Below are positions 45,625-56,100 of a stretch of DNA of 64,000 nucleotides, in pieces. The stretch spans positions 482,501 through 546,500 of the forward strand of contig OX442318.1 of NCBI GenBank assembly GCA_949358305.1, in the 5' to 3' direction. Under the pieces are notes generated by a model. It was not told the DNA's origin. It saw nothing but the letters and a program-made list of their open reading frames with translations, and did no database searches. The DNA is from Strigamia acuminata (Eukaryota; Arthropoda; Chilopoda; Geophilomorpha; Linotaeniidae). Both the position numbers and the translations under genes were made by a program. Position 1 is the first letter of the stretch. Each line of letters opens with the position of its first letter.

Positions 45625-48231
45625 TTATTTCTTCTTGTTCTTTTTCTTTTTACTAAAATCTGATTTGCCGCTCGAATTCGACGTCTTCTTTTGATAGTTT
45701 TTAAACATGTCTTCAAAATTAGATTCACTGCAAAACAAATAAAATAAGACACAAATTAAAGTGGAAAAGGCAAAAATGTCAACCTAGGTGATGATTCGAA
45801 GGAAGATGAATTCTGTTTAGATGATGAGATGATCCTATACTGAACCGTGTGTGTGTTTGCACGCAAATGCTTTAAGTTTTTCGACTTAAGAATAAAAAAA
45901 TGTTAAAAATTTAATTTTAATTAAATTTTAATTTTCTACCTGACAAGCGGCCCATTCCGTCACGTCGTACACAGCACCGTCCATACAAGCGTAGTAATGC
46001 CATAGAAAACCTAAAATGCGAGTTTCGGCCCAAATGTCGCCCTGTTGGTAACAAAATTGCTAATTTAATATTAATTTAATGATTTAGCTCTTCGAACGAA
46101 CCTCTCTGGCCGAATGCATGATTTTACACGGTCTGCAATACCGCGCGCTGTAGCGGGGCCTGTCGACTTTAATTCGTCGGTGTCGACGTTTGCAGTTGGT
46201 GCATTTTATCGTGTTTGCCACTTCGTCCATTTTCTCTTGCAATTGACTAAGTAAATCCGCGAATTCGTTCTGCAAACAAACGTCATTTATTCCAATTTTT
46301 CTTTTATTTTTCTTTCTTTCTTTTTTTACCCAAGTTTCTTCTAGTTGCTGAGCTTCTTGTCGTTTGCTATCATAATCGCGCCGTTTATTCTGAAATCAAC
46401 AACGAGTTGATGAGTTTTAACGCAGTTTTGGAGCTAAAAAAAACATTTTTCGAACGTTTCTTCACATAAAAAATGTGACTTAAACGTGTAATTGCGCTTA
46501 CAGGGTCCCCAATTATATCAAAAGCATGAGCCAACACTTTGAACGCTTCTTCCGCACCTATGGTTCGGTTCTGGAATCGTAAAATGCGAAGAAATTATTT
46601 CAAACCTTGAAAAATTGAAAAATTGTGAAAAAATTGAAATTACTTTGTCAGGATGAACTAAAAACGCTTGCTTCTTATAGTATTTTTTTATATCTTCGTC
46701 AGTTGCGGTTCGCGAGACTCCCAAAATGCTATAAGGATCTTTCCCTTTACACGACAACAAACGTCTCATAGCTTCGTCTCCTGAAAGAATTTTTACAAAA
46801 CAAATAAATAAATATTTTGAAAAAATGTCTTATTTTTTTCTTCTTACTCGTAGCTGGAAGAGGTATGTTGTCTTCGTCTTTTTTCTTCTTCGGACTCAAA
46901 CGCGACGTGAACGAAACGCAAGGAACGAAATTTCTCCACTTTTCGAGCACCCAATGACTCAAATTCGAAGCGAGTACGGAGAAATGAACACAAAATTGTT
47001 GAAATCTAAAAAACGAAGAGAAAAACGAAACAATGAGCACAAAACTTAGCCAAACACTTCCGTCCATCAATTACAAATGCCAGCCCAGATTTCCACTCAT
47101 GATCGACACGTCCACGACCAGGTCGACCAGCCAATGTGTCACGTGGCTTATCCAATCGGCGCAAAACGACAAATTCGAAGCCACCACCAAAAATATGTAA
47201 TCTGCAAACAAAGTGAAAACATTTATCTAAAATTTGTAGAAAATTATAAAAAAAAACACACCAAAATAAAATCTGGCGTCCGAGCCTCTCTTCTTGCGAC
47301 TCGCGGGCTTCTTGACCACCTCCTTAACGCCTTTATCAACGCTCCTGCGATGATAACTTTTCCTATTCCTCACCTCGCTTTGCACGACAATCGGCTGCGG
47401 CTGCGGCTGAGGTTGTGGCTGCGGTTGCCAATTGCGCCCCTGACCCTGATTAAGCACCACTTTGGGCTTATTCTCAAAAATGGCTTCGCTATTACTCTTA
47501 GTAGAGCTCTTTTTGGCGTGCACATTCTCCTTAATGTCCGCCTTCCCTTTGCCGTCGTTCAAAAGGCCCGGCGACGAATGTCCTCGCGTTTTCGCCTTCG
47601 CCTCGTTCTCGCCAACATTCATCCCTTTCGTATTGGACGACTCGCGCTCCACAAGATCCTCCATACTGAACCACTTGTGCGCGTTGGCGTTGCGCTTCGA
47701 CTTCTCCTCCTTGTTCCGAAAACTGTCGGCCGAGTGTCGGCTTATTCTCTTGACGGGCACGGCCGAAACGGCGCATTTCTGCTTGGCTTGGCACAAATTC
47801 GCCGGCGATTTCGCCACCACGTCGGAATAGGACGGTTTCTCAGGTATACGACAACGCTCCTCCAATAATTCGACTTCTTCTTCTTTGTCTTCCGCTTCTT
47901 TTTCTTCTTTCCTCGGTGTCGGATTGGCCGGTGTGGGCGTCACTTCGACCTCGAAGCCGCTGGCGATCGGGGACCACGAAGGAAAGGCACTGTACAATGG
48001 TTTGGCGGCGGACGACGTGGCCGCGTCCAAATTCTGCACGAGTTTCTCGCTGTCGGTGCTGTAGAAACTAAAGTTGTGCTCGTCATCGTCCACGGTCGAG
48101 TAAAATGGCGACTTGTTGTAGTTGTTGTTGATTTTGTTGTTGTTGTTGTTGTTCCAGTGCCTTTCTTCTTTTTCCGAGTCTGTCATTGCACACCAGGTGG
48201 TTGTGTGGGAAGCGAGTGATTCTCCTTTCAT
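45625..48231 (-). CDS. DNAJC14: DNAJC14-type membrane J-domain co-chaperone
   Basis: ER-membrane Hsp40 (vertebrate DRiP78/Jiv family). The start at 48231 (MKGESLASH) or 48186 (MTDSEKEE) opens a large disordered first exon to 47264, rich in Asn, Ser, Lys and Glu. It includes QPQPQPQPQP at about 47395-47430. A transmembrane exon (YIFLVVASNLSFCADWIS, about 47202-47075) and a second hydrophobic exon (VWLSFVLIVSFFSSFF) follow. The J domain reads KDPYSILGVSRTATDEDIKK, AFLVHPDK (intact HPD) and GAEEAFKVLAHAFDIIGDP. The C-terminal Jiv90 region has IKCTNCKRRHRRIKVDRPRY, YCRPCKIMHSAREGDIWAET and GFLWHYYACMDGAVYDVTEW. The protein ends in poly-basic KKKKNKKK. Confidence 0.93.
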
Positions 48232-48642
48232 GTGAATTCTGCAATTAGACGCGAATATCGGATTAATTTCGTTGCGAGCGGTTTAGGCGACCATACGGTG
48301 GGAAGTGAAGTGAAGTGACATTGACACAACTAGACACGAATCGCGAGTGCTTTAAGAATTTCTATTTATTTTCACGTTTTTCTTAAAACGTACGTTCGTA
48401 TTGCACATCGTTCCGAGCGATTGGATACAAAATATTAGTCAAGTCAGCGGTGATGTTATAAATACGAGTAAATTGATGACATCAACGCACCTCGAAAATT
48501 GAGAGCTGCAGCCGCCATTAAAGCCAAGATCCGGTCCAAATGCGACCGTGTCTATAAACTGATCGGTCCGCTCGTATCGTCTGCTTTAAATGAATCACGC
48601 ACCAAGATTGAACGAGTTATTATTGGGTTGGCCACTTGGCAA

Positions 48643-48656
48643 AAGTGACGTCACTT
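48643..48656. promoter_or_regulatory. Perfect CRE palindrome AAGTGACGTCACTT
   Basis: The full TGACGTCA CRE/ATF site sits in a 14-bp perfect palindrome, about 410 bp upstream of the DNAJC14 start codon. A second perfect palindrome of the same core (TTTGTGACGTCACAAA) is at 49023-49038. Functional use is inferred. Confidence 0.4.
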
Positions 48657-48924
48657 CCTTAAATCGAAGGGGCGGAGCTGTTGGTGCTCTGACGTCGTTG
48701 GGCGCTCATTCAAAGCGTGAAAATGCCAGAGTGTGCTTACCAGCAAAATCATAAAGCAAGAATATGTATTTACTTATTTTTTTTATGATTGTTTCATATT
48801 GATTGTTGCAAACTGAGCTATGAATCACTTGTTCCGAGTACACACATACAAACGATGCACAAATATCTTTAAAATTTTGTACGGAGTAATAATTTCCCAT
48901 GTTTGATTTTAGTGGATCAGAAAT

Positions 48925-49014
48925 AACTAACAATGCCATCGTTTTCAGCGGCAAATTATACGTAGGAAACAAATTGTTCAGTTTTAAAAATCAGTCATTT
49001 TCAAATTTCCCGCT
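48925..49014 (+). repeat. Direct repeat unit 1 (partner at 49748-49838)
   Basis: The 90-bp block AACTAACAATGCCATCGTTT, then TTCAGC, then AGTTTTAAAAATCAGTCATT and TTCAAATTT, recurs 820 bp downstream at 49748-49838 with small changes in the middle. It is either a segmental duplication or a dispersed repeat. Confidence 0.85.
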
Positions 49015-49022
49015 GGTTAAGT

Positions 49023-49038
49023 TTTGTGACGTCACAAA
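49023..49038. promoter_or_regulatory. Perfect CRE palindrome TTTGTGACGTCACAAA
   Basis: A 16-bp perfect palindrome centred on TGACGTCA. It is the second such site within 400 bp. Confidence 0.35.
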
Positions 49039-49132
49039 CTTTCCGATCAAAAATGAATCTTTAAAGGCTTTTATTTAAAGGTGTTAAAAGAAAAGTGAAA
49101 AACATTGATTAGCATTTAGCAGCACTTTATTA

Positions 49133-49210
49133 GCCACGGTGGTTGTGTGCTTGTGGTTATGGTGCGCGATGACAGTCATGAGGGCATGGGTTCGAATCCA
49201 ATCCGACACT
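49133..49210 (+). repeat. tRNA-derived SINE head (Pol III A/B-box-like)
   Basis: A consensus B-box GGTTCGAATCC (49189-49199) is preceded at tRNA-like spacing by TGTGCTTGTGG, an A-box-like string. The flanks do not form a proper acceptor stem, so this is a tRNA-derived repeat, not a tRNA gene. T-runs follow at 49213-49240. Confidence 0.5.
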
Positions 49211-49309
49211 GGTTTTGCTTTTTAAATTTTATTTTTTCTGTCTAAAAAAAATGGAAAATTCAAGTTTATAAGACACAAGCTAAACGCCTCTGCTAAAAAG
49301 GACATGTGG

Positions 49310-49430
49310 GTGCCGAGGGAGATGAGCGTCCGGCTTCGGTCGGACCGGGTTGGACGCTGTAGCCCGCGCTGCGGCGCGGGTTCTATCCCCACGGAGGAGG
49401 GGTAGGGGGAAAGGTCCTTTATTCTTTTTT
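49310..49430 (+). ncRNA. GC-rich structured segment, tRNA-like or SINE-like
   Basis: An island of about 100 bp, far more GC-rich than its surroundings, with two perfect 7-bp stems: AGCGTCC (49325-49331) with GGACGCT (49352-49358), and CCCGCGC (49363-49369) with GCGCGGG (49374-49380). A B-box-like GGTTCTATCCC follows and a T-run at about 49423-49431 could terminate Pol III. GTGCCGAG near the start recalls a class II tRNA D-arm. Whether it is transcribed is unknown. Confidence 0.35.
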
Positions 49431-49747
49431 TTCGGTGATTTTTAAGTTTTTTTTATACATTTGCACTGAATATTAGATAAATTCCAGTTTGGAAATATAA
49501 TGGGATATATTTTTTAGAAAGTTGAATTTCTGTAAACTTTTAACACCGAAAGATAATGTTGCAAGTTTTAGTTAAATGTATGGAAAGCGAATGTAGATGG
49601 GAAATATAAATTTCCATTCATTTCACAAGCCTAGAAATTTCACATTACATTACATATCGGTCACGGCTTCCGTCAGGTGGCGCTCCGGTTTACTTACATT
49701 TTGCCGTAATTTGCTTTTTTTGCCCTTATAACTATATTTGATCCAAA

Positions 49748-49838
49748 AACTAACAATGCCATCGTTTTCAGCAGAAACTTTATTTAAACATTCAAATTGT
49801 TTAGTTTTAAAAATCAGTCATTTTCAAATTTACCGCTG
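49748..49838 (+). repeat. Direct repeat unit 2 (partner at 48925-49014)
   Basis: Second copy of the block described at 48925-49014; it keeps AACTAACAATGCCATCGTTT and AAAAATCAGTCATTTTCAAA almost unchanged. Confidence 0.85.
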
Positions 49839-50070
49839 AATTTGTCATGCGGTCGCCGACTTTCGCCGACCGTAACGATACTTTTTCTTGTCCAAATCGA
49901 AAAATAAAAGATACAGGCTGGTGCAGATTTTGATTTCCAGTCGAATGAGACTGGTTTCAAAATTTACAAATCTCATTTCGAGATAGAAAAGGGCATTTTT
50001 TGATTCGCGACGAACATTTTGGACACGGGTTCCGCCAGGTGGCGCTGCGGTTCTAAAAAATTACATTACA

Positions 50071-50082
50071 GGTCACGTGACC
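50071..50082. promoter_or_regulatory. Palindromic E-box GGTCACGTGACC
   Basis: A 12-bp perfect palindrome with a CACGTG core inside the repeat-rich region. It may be part of a repeat and not a gene-linked site. Confidence 0.25.
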
Positions 50083-51575
50083 GGACGTTGAAACAAACAA
50101 ACGTTCAAGTCAAGTTAAATAAAAGCCTTTAATAAAAGCCTTTAAAAAAATCTTGGATTGGGATGCCTTGACAGTCAACCATTATTATTCCCGTTTGTTT
50201 AAAGAACAATGGAAGAATGGTGGATCGTGGATGATGGTGGCAAAAAAAAAAACCAAATTGAAATTTCAAATCTAAAAAATACCTGCAAAATTTGCGGAAT
50301 AAATGAGATCATTAATTTGAAGTGAATTGGTGACATTTGTAAATTTGGAACTCAATATCAATGTTTTTCAAAAACTGATCAGCACAACTGGCGCCCACTG
50401 ACGTCACATCAAATGTGAGCCAATGAGAGCTGAGTATACCTAATTCTCCAATTGACCAAATCTAATAACTCGTTCAATTTGTCACATAAATATAAATATA
50501 AATATCATAATTTTAAATATTTCATGTGTTTTACGTTTATTTATACACTATGAAATGATGATAATCACAATTACTAACAGAATTTTATTGCTTTTTTGAC
50601 AAATAAATGATTGTTTTTGAGTTTTTGTTTGTTTGGTTCGTGATTTTATAAATAAAAGGAGAAAAATTGTGAAATGTTGGAGAGTCGAGTCGAGGCCGAT
50701 GAGATAAACACAGAATGACCAATTTCCATTGCAAAGAGAAGAGAAGGAACATCCAACTACACACGAGAGGGTTTAGAAGAAGAAGAAATAATGAAAGAAA
50801 CGAGTTGCGACTGTGCGAGCAATTGATCACATTCAAACCAACACGAAAAAGAAAATATTTTTTCACTTTTCTTTTTATCAAATAAATATTTTTTTAAAAA
50901 ATTTGAAAAATTTTAAAAAAAATTTTAAAAAATAAATCAGTAAAAAAAAAACATTTTTTTCTTTCTGTATTTTTTTTATTCCATCAGAAAAGATCAAAAT
51001 CTCGCCATTTTTGTCCAAAAATCCCCCGGAAATGTAGCAATACGTTAAAGTTAATCCTTAATGGCGTAATGGACAAATCGATGGCGCCATTTTTTTGTTT
51101 ATCACGTGATGATCGCACCCCGATTTCCCAAATCTCAAATAGTGAAAAAATTAAATAAAATGAATAAAAGAGATGAAATAAAGTGAAATAAAATGGTAGA
51201 TGCGTGTGAAATAAAACAACATGAATAAGAAAGAGACGGTAATTTTGGTCGCACAGACAGAAATCAATCCATTTAATAAACTACAATCGACTGATTTCCT
51301 AAATTCGAACCTTTTTGAAAACAGATTTGAACTGAGAAAACAACATTTGATCCTTGCAATAAGGAAATTTTTTTGAGTCAGTTTATTATCAAAATGAGCT
51401 GCAGAAGAAGGAAAGAGGTTGGTTGGTGTTTCGAAGCGGAAGCCATATTCAGTGGCCGCCATCTTATTTCGTCATCTCTTCACTTTGATTTTTTCTGTTT
51501 ATTATACATTTTTCACTTTCACAAATATTTCTTTTTCTTGGACTAGTTTTGCATATTATCATTGAGTTTTGTGCG

Positions 51576-51673
51576 CTAGGGACCATTCGCAAATCGCATT
51601 CCAACCGCTCCTGTATGTAATTATGTGATTAAATGCTTCGGTACTAGCGATGCGATTTGCGAATGGCCCCTAG
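51576..51673. mobile_element. Fold-back MITE, about 98 bp
   Basis: CTAGGGACCATTCGCAAATC plus GCAT at the left is mirrored by the reverse complement ATGCGATTTGCGAATGGCCC plus CTAG at the right, with one mismatch in 24 and a loop of about 50 bp. There is no coding capacity. The outer CTAG may be target or element sequence. Confidence 0.75.
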
Positions 51674-52919
51674 CTCGTAAAACCGACACACTCCATTTGA
51701 AAACACACTACTATATTAAGAATCTTTAGAATCTTTAGATGGGGCATAAAAATGAAACAAACCGGGGTTTAGTAATTGATTTTTCTTCTTCTCCTCCTCC
51801 TCTCTTTTTTACAGTATTAAACTATGCTTTGATTTGTTATATACAGTAATAAAATTTAAAAAGGATTTGTTCTCTTTTTTCCTCCTAATATGAACACTAC
51901 TACATTGATTTATAAGTATAACAAACCTCTCGGAGGATAAAATTTAAATGAAATTATTGTCTCGAAGACTCATTTACACACTCCAACTGTTGAATTTTGA
52001 ATATTATTTTTATGGAATTTAAAATGTTAAGTTCTGTACAACTACTCAAAATGGTTGTTGATCTCTGGCCACTAACATTACTGTTATCTGGTAAAGTGGT
52101 AAAACGTATTTAATCGTCTCCTTAAAATTTGAAATGTACACAAACAATCACAATTTTTTTTTCCTTTTTTCTTTTTCTTCTTGTTCATTATTTCATTATT
52201 TCATTATTTCATGATTTCATGATTTCATTAAAAACCTAAGCCGGAGATGACACAACGACAGAAAAAAGAGAATTATTAACACATTTGCACTCTCACTTGT
52301 TAAGTTACAGGCACTCTAAAAGTTGGATGGAACTAGGACTATGATTTACATCCAAAAACCAACAAAAACCAACAAAAACCAATAAAAATCAAAACTAAAA
52401 TCTAAAATCATCAATTATTTGCATTAGTTATTATTCTTTCTTTTTTAAAAATACCAAAATCAAAATAAAAAAGAAAAAGAAAAATTAAAGAAGAATGAAA
52501 ATAAATTTCCTTTTTGTTTAAATGTTTAAATTTAAATGTGTTAAATATATCAAATGTTAAGTTGGCAGTTGACTCGCTGTTTATTTATCTAAACGAATGA
52601 ATGAATTAATTGAGTACGGTATCTAACTCGAGAAGACACCTAATTAGAATGTTAACAACAATTAACCGACCCTGAGAACTATCTTATGTTAGTACCGTAT
52701 CTTATATTGAAAAAGTTCTTTCTTTTTCTCCTGTTGAATTTGTTGAATTTATTATTAAATTTCTTGAATTTCTTGAATTTCTTTTCTCTATGTGACATAA
52801 TGCGACGTATTGTGACAGAATGTGACATAATGAGAAAACGAAGGAGTTAGGAGAGAAAGTAGAGAGATAGAGATAAGAGTGAGAAGAGAGATACAACACA
52901 CACCGATCAAGATGAAGTT

Positions 52920-53028
52920 GATGCATATTTGGATTTGGATTTGATTTTAGTTCAATTAATCCTTCTAACGGTTTGTCAACAATTTGTTTTGTCTCGTCGA
53001 AATCGTACAATTCCAATTCCGTTCCGAG
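52920..53028 (-). CDS. Exon-like frame downstream of the NMDA receptor gene
   Basis: Between an acceptor (CTGCAATAG, 53029-53037) and a donor (GATCG|GTGTGTG, about 52919) the minus strand reads FLGTELELYDFDETKQIVDK, PLEGLIELKSNPNPNMHQLH and LDR. The composition looks coding and the splice sites are reasonable. It could be an alternative 3' exon of the receptor or part of an unrecognised gene. No partner exon was found. Confidence 0.35.
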
Positions 53029-53106
53029 GAACTATTGCAGAGAAGGAAGACGGTGTGAGACTTAATTAATTGAACGTTGAATTCAATGTTTTGTTGTTTA
53101 TTTCCT

Positions 53107-56100
53107 TCAGGGCGGGTGGAGAAGCGCCCTTTGGAAGACGGCCAACTTGGACTCGAGTTGAGCCTTCTCCTGCAACGCGTGCAACAGACGCTTGCGAAGG
53201 TGCCGTTCCGACGACTGCCACAGGAGGAGCACGTCCTCCTTGGTGAGGCGCCGGAGCCGTCGTTCGTCCAGCTTGTGTGTGCCGAAGTCGAGCGAGGCGG
53301 ACACCTCTCGCATGAAACTGTATGCGGCGGCGCTGCTGGAGCCGGAGCCGCAGCCGGAGCCGCAGTCGGGCGGCGCTTGGAACGACGAAGGCGGCAGGGA
53401 CGCCGTCAACAACTGAAGGTCGTCGAACGAACGAACTCGAGACGTTTTGCCGCGCGTGCAGCTCGAACTGGGCCCGGGCCCGAGTCCCGATGCCGAGCAC
53501 TCGTAGTACGAGGAGTCGCGCTCGCCGTACACGGGTCCGTAGGGCGAGAGGTCGTTGAGCGAGGTGCTGATGGGCGAGAAGCGCGCCACCGCGTCCGAGT
53601 CCGAGTCGTAGCACTGGGCGTCGTCCTCGTCCATCTCGTCTATCTCGTCCTCCTCTTCGTCGTGTTGGCCGCACTCGTCGATCTCGTCCATGTCGTCCGG
53701 GTCTTCCCCGAGTCGGCCCCGGCCCCGACCGGGCGTGTGCAGGATGAGGCGAGTGCACGAATCGTCCGAGAAGTAAGCCGAGTGAGCGCGCTCGGGCATC
53801 GCCGAGCACCGTCGTGAAGATGCTGCAGTTGCTTCGCTTCTCTGCACTTCCTTCTCATCTTCTTCGCTCATTTCTTCGTTGATTTGTTGCTGGTTTTTGC
53901 GCAATTCTCTCAATCCTAGCCCCAAAGCTTCTTTCCCTTCTTTTTGTACTCTTAAGAATAAGAAAATAATTAAATATTCAATTTTAATCGATTTTATTCT
54001 TATTTATTCTTATTTACCTCCTGATTTCCTGGATCATCTCAAAAAATTGAGCTTTGCTTTTTCTTCGCCTCCTTTGTTCGTGCTCTTTCTACAAATTCAT
54101 TACAATTAATCAATTAATTAATTATTAAATTTGAATAATAAACAAACCCTTTTAACACTTTTTTGAAATAAACTAGTGATTTGTCCTGTTCGTAAATTAT
54201 TGACCAACTCCTTGGCTGAATGGTGGGGAGACACCAATTCGACGCAATTTATAAAACGATACAATTTCTACAAAGTAGAACAAAAATGTTTTAAAATGTT
54301 TGAATGTATTAATTGTTTATTTACTTACCTGGCTTACAAACATTAAATTAGGACTGCGCCATTTACTTCCTTTGGGTTTCTTCCTCAAATTGGGAAGGGC
54401 GTGTTTAAAGACGAGATGCTCGAACACCAATATAAGACATCCGACCAGAATACCAACACCTAACATAATGAACACGCCGGCGACGGCTCCGAAATTCAAA
54501 CGAACAGGACGAACTTCTCGTCGATTGCAAGGCGATGACGTAAACCATTTGTCGTTCACATAATCCAAGTAGCCGTTCTCGTTGTAACGGGTCACGAGTC
54601 GGGAGATGGGGTCCTTGAACGGCGACCCTTTTGGCATCCCTATGGCGTACGAGTCCTCGTTCAAAACGTCGGCCATTGACTCCAACAGGCAACCGGGGTC
54701 GTTATTCCGGTAATAATCCAAAATGGGTGTATCACCCACGAGCCAATCCAGTTCCTTGGCCCTTCATCAAAAAGATTAAATTTAATTAAATAAAATAATA
54801 ACATAATAAAAAGAAATAATCATAAGTCACTTGAGTTTTCGCACTCCTTCTTCGAGGTTGAAAACTGTGTACTTTGCCATGTGTTGCCACAATTCGGGAC
54901 TGCTCTTGGAAACGTACGTTTCACTCGAACTAAACCTAACGGCACCGACCCTTTGAGATAACAACTGAAAAGAAAACAAAGAACAACGCACAATTTTAAA
55001 TTCAATCTCTTTTTCTTAGTAGGCTTGCACTCAATATTCCTTTTCTAGTCGCTTATTCATTCCGCCTACAAACCGAATACATAATAACCTTTCGCCTTTT
55101 ACAGGATGAATACTAATAATTTGTACAATATACATTGCATTTTCCGAGACAACTTCATATTTGTTTATACGAAAAAATACAATTTTCACTATTAACACTA
55201 GAAAGGCCGAAAGCGGTCAAAATTACCTTCGGCCGTTCTAGGTAAAGTAAATTCTCTTTTTTTTCATTTTTTTTAAAGAAATATGCCACGTTTGCTGATT
55301 TATGATGTTAAGCATCATAAATCAGCTAAAAATAAAAAAATAACGGCATAGTAAACCCATTGGGTTTATTGCTACAGCTGTTCAAAACAGCTGTTGCGGT
55401 CAAAATGACCGCTCTGCCCTTTCTCGTGTTAAATAGCAATTATTACCTAAAAAAAATTACAATAAAAATTGAATATTTATTTTGAAAATGAAATTTTTCA
55501 GGCATTAACTGCATTTTCCCTGTAAAAATTGCTTTTCAGACGCAAAAATTGCACTTTTTAGGTAAAAATCGCTATTTTTTTGGCAAAAATTACATTTTTT
55601 CAGAAAAAGGACATTTTAAACTTAACAAATTGCATTTATTTTCAGCCAAAAATGCCTTTTTTCCAACATAAAAAGTGTTTTTTTTTTTTTTTTTTTTTTT
55701 GTTGAATATTTTTAGAATATTCGGTGCAAGCCTCTTTTGATTAGGCCTAGAAGAACGTACTCCAATGTCGTGGATAGTGTTAACATTGGATTGGAAAAAA
55801 AGACCGGCAAAGAGACGAGCGATGTTGGCTGTGTAAGAGGCGAGGAAAATGACACTAAAACAGCCCCACAGGTTGATGAGCACTTTATTGGGCCACGATT
55901 TGGGCGCTTTGAAGGCGACCAGGTGAGAGAAGAGAAGCGACCACATGACCCACAAGGCGGACGCTATGCTAAAATTCTTAGTCCTCTGGCGCCCCCACGG
56001 ATTCAGCCCGAACGGACTGAGCCACTCGTAGACGGCCGCCGCCATCGCCGTCGTGTTCAAACTCGCGAAGATGGCGATCCACAAGTACGGGCTGAACGTG

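Larger units (their letters stand above)
48607..50478. mobile_element. Possible non-autonomous inverted-repeat element, 1.9 kb
   Basis: ATTGAACGAGTTATTA occurs at 48607-48622 and its exact reverse complement at 50463-50478. Inside each arm, similar blocks recur in inverted order: a TTGG-rich block, a GTGACGTCA motif and TTTAAAGGCTTTTATT. The interior has no transposase. The arms are well diverged, so the boundary assignment is tentative. Confidence 0.45.
48232..53106. other. Repeat-rich intergenic region between DNAJC14 and the NMDA receptor gene
   Basis: This region includes DNAJC14 upstream sequence, a large imperfect inverted-repeat element, tRNA-like sequences, CRE palindromes and a fold-back MITE, all listed separately. 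The part at 50.6-52.9 kb is AT-rich and could be 3' UTR of the NMDA gene. One exon-like frame at 52920-53028 is also listed. No confident gene is present. Confidence 0.5.

Noticed and set aside
47077-47868. 263-codon plus-strand open frame over DNAJC14
   Set aside because: It is antisense to a well-supported DNAJC14 exon and has no recognisable domain.
49133-49210. Functional tRNA gene
   Set aside because: The B-box is good but no matching acceptor stem or anticodon arm forms; it fits a SINE head better.
53066-53817. Large open frames in other frames over the receptor tail exon
   Set aside because: They are GC-driven shadows; the minus frame ending LAVFQRALLHPP continues the receptor across splice sites.
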